Positions 49,827 through 51,771 of a stretch of 51,771 nucleotides of DNA are shown here, in pieces. Source of the DNA: Candidatus Falkowbacteria bacterium UBA2355 (lineage in GTDB: Bacteria; Patescibacteriota; Patescibacteriia; Patescibacteriales; Patescibacteriaceae); the NCBI GenBank assembly GCA_002344425.1, contig DDTV01000020.1, forward strand, positions 1-51,771, in the 5' to 3' direction. The number at the start of each line of letters is the position of its first letter. Position 1 is the first letter of the stretch. The notes under the pieces were generated by a model. That model was not told where the DNA came from. It ran no database searches and was given only the letters and a program-made list of their open reading frames with translations. A program made the translations under genes and the position numbers.

Positions 49827-49852
49827 TTTAAGTTTGGAAAGAAATTTTTGAT

Positions 49853-50251
49853 TTAATAAATATACATGATTTGCTTAACCTTTTTCGGATTAAGGGAATC
49901 CGTTTCATCTTTGAATTCATGTTGTCCGGCCTTAAATCCCTGTTTATTGAGTATTAAGGTAACCATCTCCATTTCCCGCCAGATTTTTTGAATCGAACTG
50001 ACTTCTGTTTCCTCCGGCCAGTGTTTTTCATATCTGGCCTTTTTAGGATTAAGTTCTTTGCCGGGAACAATCGCATGAAAACTTATTTGCATGGACATGC
50101 CCGTTCTTTGAACTAAGTTTTTAATGGTAATGATAACCAGAGTTTTACCTTCCGGAAACAATTTTATTTCATTGCTGTTATCATGTTTATTTTTACAAAC
50201 CTTCAAGATAAGGTGCGAAAAGTTTGGAATTATTTTTCTGACTTTTCTCAT
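49853..50251 (-). CDS. small protein of unknown function, third gene of the small-gene operon
   Basis: 132 residues, no signal peptide, basic and helical/beta mixed; unrecognised. AGGAGG (50256-50261) lies four bases before the ATG and overlaps the end of the preceding gene. Segments KTLVIITI, HAIVPGKE and the ending QIMYIY resemble STMVVVST, HRLVPGR and EEIFIY in the preceding gene, suggesting the two are diverged paralogues. Confidence 0.7.
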   Translation of the reverse strand: MRKVRKIIPNFSHLILKVCKNKHDNSNEIKLFPEGKTLVIITIKNLVQRTGMSMQISFHAIVPGKELNPKKARYEKHWPEETEVSSIQKIWREMEMVTLILNKQGFKAGQHEFKDETDSLNPKKVKQIMYIY

Positions 50252-50259
50252 TCATCCTC

Positions 50260-50655
50260 CTAATAGATAAATATTTCTTCTTTGGTTTGTTTGGAAGTTG
50301 CGGTATCGATGCGGTCGGGCAGTTTTGAGCCGTTGACTGTCAGATGCCCGAGTAGGTGTTTTAATTTTTTCACCTTGTCTTTATCTCGGCCGCTGATTTC
50401 TCCGTGGATAAACTCACATTGATCACTGGCGCGCCCAGGGACAAGGCGATGTACTTTGATTAAATAATCAAAAGTTTTTGGATCCGCCGGGTTGCTTTGG
50501 GTTGACACAACTACCATAGTTGATTCTCCCTGTTTGAATTTGTTTGATTCCGGTGTGCGTTTGCCGCCTTTATGAGCGTCTATGGTTTTGAAATCAAGAT
50601 AATTTTGTTTGACTCCAAAATCAATTATTAAACCGCTGGAAGTGCTTTTGTCCAT
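50260..50655 (-). CDS. small protein of unknown function, second gene of the small-gene operon
   Basis: 131 residues, unrecognised. GGAGAA lies before the ATG. The last ~45 residues (DKDKVKKLKHLLGHLTVNGS, ending EEIFIY) look similar to the end of the protein encoded at 51076-51501 (EKDKETYDRLINILIYKGNL, ending SLYFY), and the middle resembles the downstream neighbour. The three may be one family. Confidence 0.7.
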   Translation of the reverse strand: MDKSTSSGLIIDFGVKQNYLDFKTIDAHKGGKRTPESNKFKQGESTMVVVSTQSNPADPKTFDYLIKVHRLVPGRASDQCEFIHGEISGRDKDKVKKLKHLLGHLTVNGSKLPDRIDTATSKQTKEEIFIY

Positions 50656-50667
50656 TCTATATTCTCC

Positions 50668-50823
50668 TTATTTATACGAACTGGTTATTAATGGGATGAC
50701 ATAAAACACAAAAGCTATTATGGAAAATATAATTATCCATAACAGAAAAAATTTCCAATACGGTTTTGAAACCTTGTCTCCTAAGGCGACGCTTACGCTG
50801 TCGTCATGTTTGTCTTTCTTCAT
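50668..50823 (-). CDS. 51-residue membrane protein, first gene of the small-gene operon
   Basis: MKKDKHDDSVSVALGDKVSK starts the protein; one membrane helix (about 24-46) follows. GGAGG (50832-50836 region) lies seven bases before the ATG, and the stop is followed directly by the ribosome binding site of the next gene. Signals and topology make it a convincing small gene. Unknown function. Confidence 0.75.
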   Translation of the reverse strand: MKKDKHDDSVSVALGDKVSKPYWKFFLLWIIIFSIIAFVFYVIPLITSSYK

Positions 50824-50862
50824 TATTATTCCTCCGTTTATTGCTTTGTTAAAGAATAATTC

Positions 50863-50891
50863 AAACTACAATAAAAATAGGGGATTGTCAA
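50863..50891 (-). promoter_or_regulatory. promoter of the small-gene operon
   Basis: Minus strand: -35 TTGACA (50886-50891), 17-bp spacer, -10 TAGTTT (50863-50868). Confidence 0.65.
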
Positions 50892-50897
50892 ATAAAA

Positions 50898-50920
50898 AAG
50901 ACAGATTAATGATCTGTCTT
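50898..50920 (-). terminator. terminator of the upstream two-gene unit
   Basis: AAGACAGAT/ATCTGTCTT stem (50898-50906/50912-50920), then TTTTTTATTT on the minus strand. Confidence 0.85.
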
Positions 50921-50929
50921 TATAAGCTC

Positions 50930-51064
50930 TTAAATAAAATATGCCAGCGTCATTATTATAACTAACCCGGCAACAAAAACCGAAAAAAGAATCATGACGG
51001 CTTTGGCGACGTCTCTATTGAAGTCGCTCACCGCCTTCCCCATCTCCTGGTGATCTTTTGTCAT
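50930..51064 (-). CDS. 44-residue membrane protein
   Basis: Polar N-terminal half (MTKDHQEMGKAVSDFNRDVA) and one C-terminal membrane helix (about 23-43). AAAGGAG lies six bases before the ATG. Short gap after the 51076 gene; terminator directly after. Same layout as the 51-residue protein at 50668: charged start, single helix. Function unknown. Confidence 0.72.
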   Translation of the reverse strand: MTKDHQEMGKAVSDFNRDVAKAVMILFSVFVAGLVIIMTLAYFI

Positions 51065-51075
51065 TGTGATCTCCT

Positions 51076-51501
51076 TTAGTAAAAGTACAAACTGATTTTT
51101 ATTTTTGTGTCAGCGGGGGCATCAATAGTATTGTCATACACTAAATTGCCCTTGTAAATCAATATGTTTATCAGCCTGTCATATGTTTCCTTGTCTTTCT
51201 CTTTGTCTAAGTTGAGTTTTACTATAGCTGATTTGTTGCTCCAGTTTGTCCCTTTTTCAGGAACCCAACTGTTTACATATACCATATTGCCGCTTTTGGT
51301 TAATTCTATTGGATACTTCATCTGCCCTTCAAGCAGTCTGTTATTTTCCCCGTCTTCACCGTATACGAAAATACGATCCTTATCAATTACGATTTCGTTT
51401 CTATATTTTGGTGCCTCTTTCCAGGGGATTGGCCAAAGTGTGAAACGGATTAATGCAGCAATACCTACTAATATTATTAAAGCTACTGTTAGTTGTTTCA
51501 T
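51076..51501 (-). CDS. membrane-anchored small protein of unknown function
   Basis: 141 residues: membrane helix at about 5-24, then an extracytoplasmic beta-rich domain. The C-terminal ~45 residues look like those of the 50260 protein. GGGAG lies about ten bases before the ATG; the promoter is a perfect consensus. Unrecognised family. Confidence 0.75.
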   Translation of the reverse strand: MKQLTVALIILVGIAALIRFTLWPIPWKEAPKYRNEIVIDKDRIFVYGEDGENNRLLEGQMKYPIELTKSGNMVYVNSWVPEKGTNWSNKSAIVKLNLDKEKDKETYDRLINILIYKGNLVYDNTIDAPADTKIKISLYFY

Positions 51502-51552
51502 TATATTTTTCTCCCAATGATATTAAATTGTTAATGTATTTAAATTGTTAAT

Positions 51553-51581
51553 ATTATATCAGATTTAGGTATTTATGTCAA
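51553..51581 (-). promoter_or_regulatory. perfect consensus promoter
   Basis: Minus strand: TTGACA (51576-51581), 17-bp spacer, TATAAT (51553-51558). Confidence 0.85.
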
Positions 51582-51665
51582 TATAAAGATATATTACTTA
51601 ATATTAGCTAAAAAAATAGGCAAAAACAGGGGATTTAGTGATTCTAGTCTAGGGGCGCTTTTTTG

Positions 51666-51694
51666 TTGACTTATTCCTATACTTTTGTTATTCT
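51666..51694 (+). promoter_or_regulatory. rpsL promoter
   Basis: -35 TTGACT (51666-51671), 17-bp spacer, -10 TATTCT (51689-51694). The leader then holds a short hairpin CCCC-N6-GGGG followed by TTTTT (51704-51722), a possible weak attenuator. Confidence 0.65.
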
Positions 51695-51730
51695 TTCTTT
51701 TGTCCCCACACAAGGGGTTTTTAGTTTACT

Positions 51731-51771
51731 ATGCCTACAATCAATCAATTACTTAAAAAGGGTCGTTCCAG
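51731..51771 (+). CDS. rpsL: ribosomal protein S12, start only
   Basis: The visible residues MPTINQLLKKGRS are the well-known S12 N-terminus; the gene runs off the window. It encodes a decoding-centre protein of the small ribosomal subunit. In most bacteria rpsG and fusA follow. Confidence 0.93.
   Translation, partial: MPTINQLLKKGRS

Noticed and set aside
50720..50965. ORF of 81 codons on the plus strand
   Set aside because: It is antisense to the 51-residue membrane gene, its promoter and the adjacent terminator, all of which have better signals.
1..51771. CRISPR arrays, insertion sequences, prophage, TGA recoding
   Set aside because: No regularly spaced repeats, transposase or integrase was seen. 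TGA ends clearly complete genes (for example the sigma factor and the ftsB-like gene), so the standard bacterial code applies.

Overview
This window looks like a piece of a Candidate Phyla Radiation (Patescibacteria) chromosome, most likely from the Parcubacteria group. The grounds are: compact one-base gene spacings; an ECF sigma factor followed by a DUF5667-type membrane protein; a VirD4-like ATPase with a C-terminal zinc ribbon behind a large membrane protein; a sigma region 4/HARE-HTH fusion; a long S-layer-like protein of Ig-like repeats; a shortened UvrC; and an apparent single-chain phenylalanyl-tRNA synthetase. TGA is used as a stop codon, which argues against Gracilibacteria/Absconditabacteria. 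The assignment is an inference from gene content; no database was searched.

Layout. 1-2 kb: 3' part of a large membrane protein. 2-13.4 kb: an information-processing block with five aminoacyl-tRNA synthetases (HisRS, ValRS, TyrRS, ArgRS, PheRS), a DMT exporter, a tiny histone-H1-like protein and UvrC. 13.5-16.4 kb: thioredoxin, a ComEC-like metallo-hydrolase, Ndk, a small RNA, a switch-like structured RNA, tRNA-Pro, an FtsB-like protein, tRNA-Thr and tRNA-Gly. 16.5-20.3 kb: a cell-envelope operon (RlpA/D,D-carboxypeptidase fusion, FtsE, FtsX, a SpoU methylase). 20.3-29.8 kb: small secreted and membrane proteins, an RRM protein, superoxide dismutase, a CHRD protein, MnmA, a HIT protein, a dihydrouridine synthase, a structured non-coding RNA, DsbB and DsbA. 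29.8-38.7 kb: an ECF sigma/anti-sigma pair, a methyltransferase, a long structured leader RNA, the S-layer-like protein and a second surface protein. 38.8-49.8 kb: sigma-4/HARE-HTH protein, the membrane protein/VirD4 module, DUF1361 and GT2 proteins, a SurA-like chaperone, GrpB-like and site-2 protease proteins. 49.8-51.8 kb: two small AT-rich operons of tiny proteins on the minus strand, then the start of rpsL.

The most striking observation is a textbook transcription attenuator in front of the PheRS gene (minus strand, 12039-12148). It has a 22-codon leader peptide with six Phe codons at every second position, an intrinsic terminator, and mutually exclusive 1:2 and 2:3 pairings. Three further RNA regions have strong covarying-looking helices and no family I recognise: 15443-15667, 27277-27640 and 32155-32585.

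Regulation follows a visible pattern. Many housekeeping genes have a -10 box 6-10 bases before the start codon, often with a -35 box at exactly 17 bases, so their mRNAs should be leaderless. The small AT-rich accessory genes instead carry clear Shine-Dalgarno sequences. Every helix and promoter here was found by eye; no folding energies or alignments were computed.
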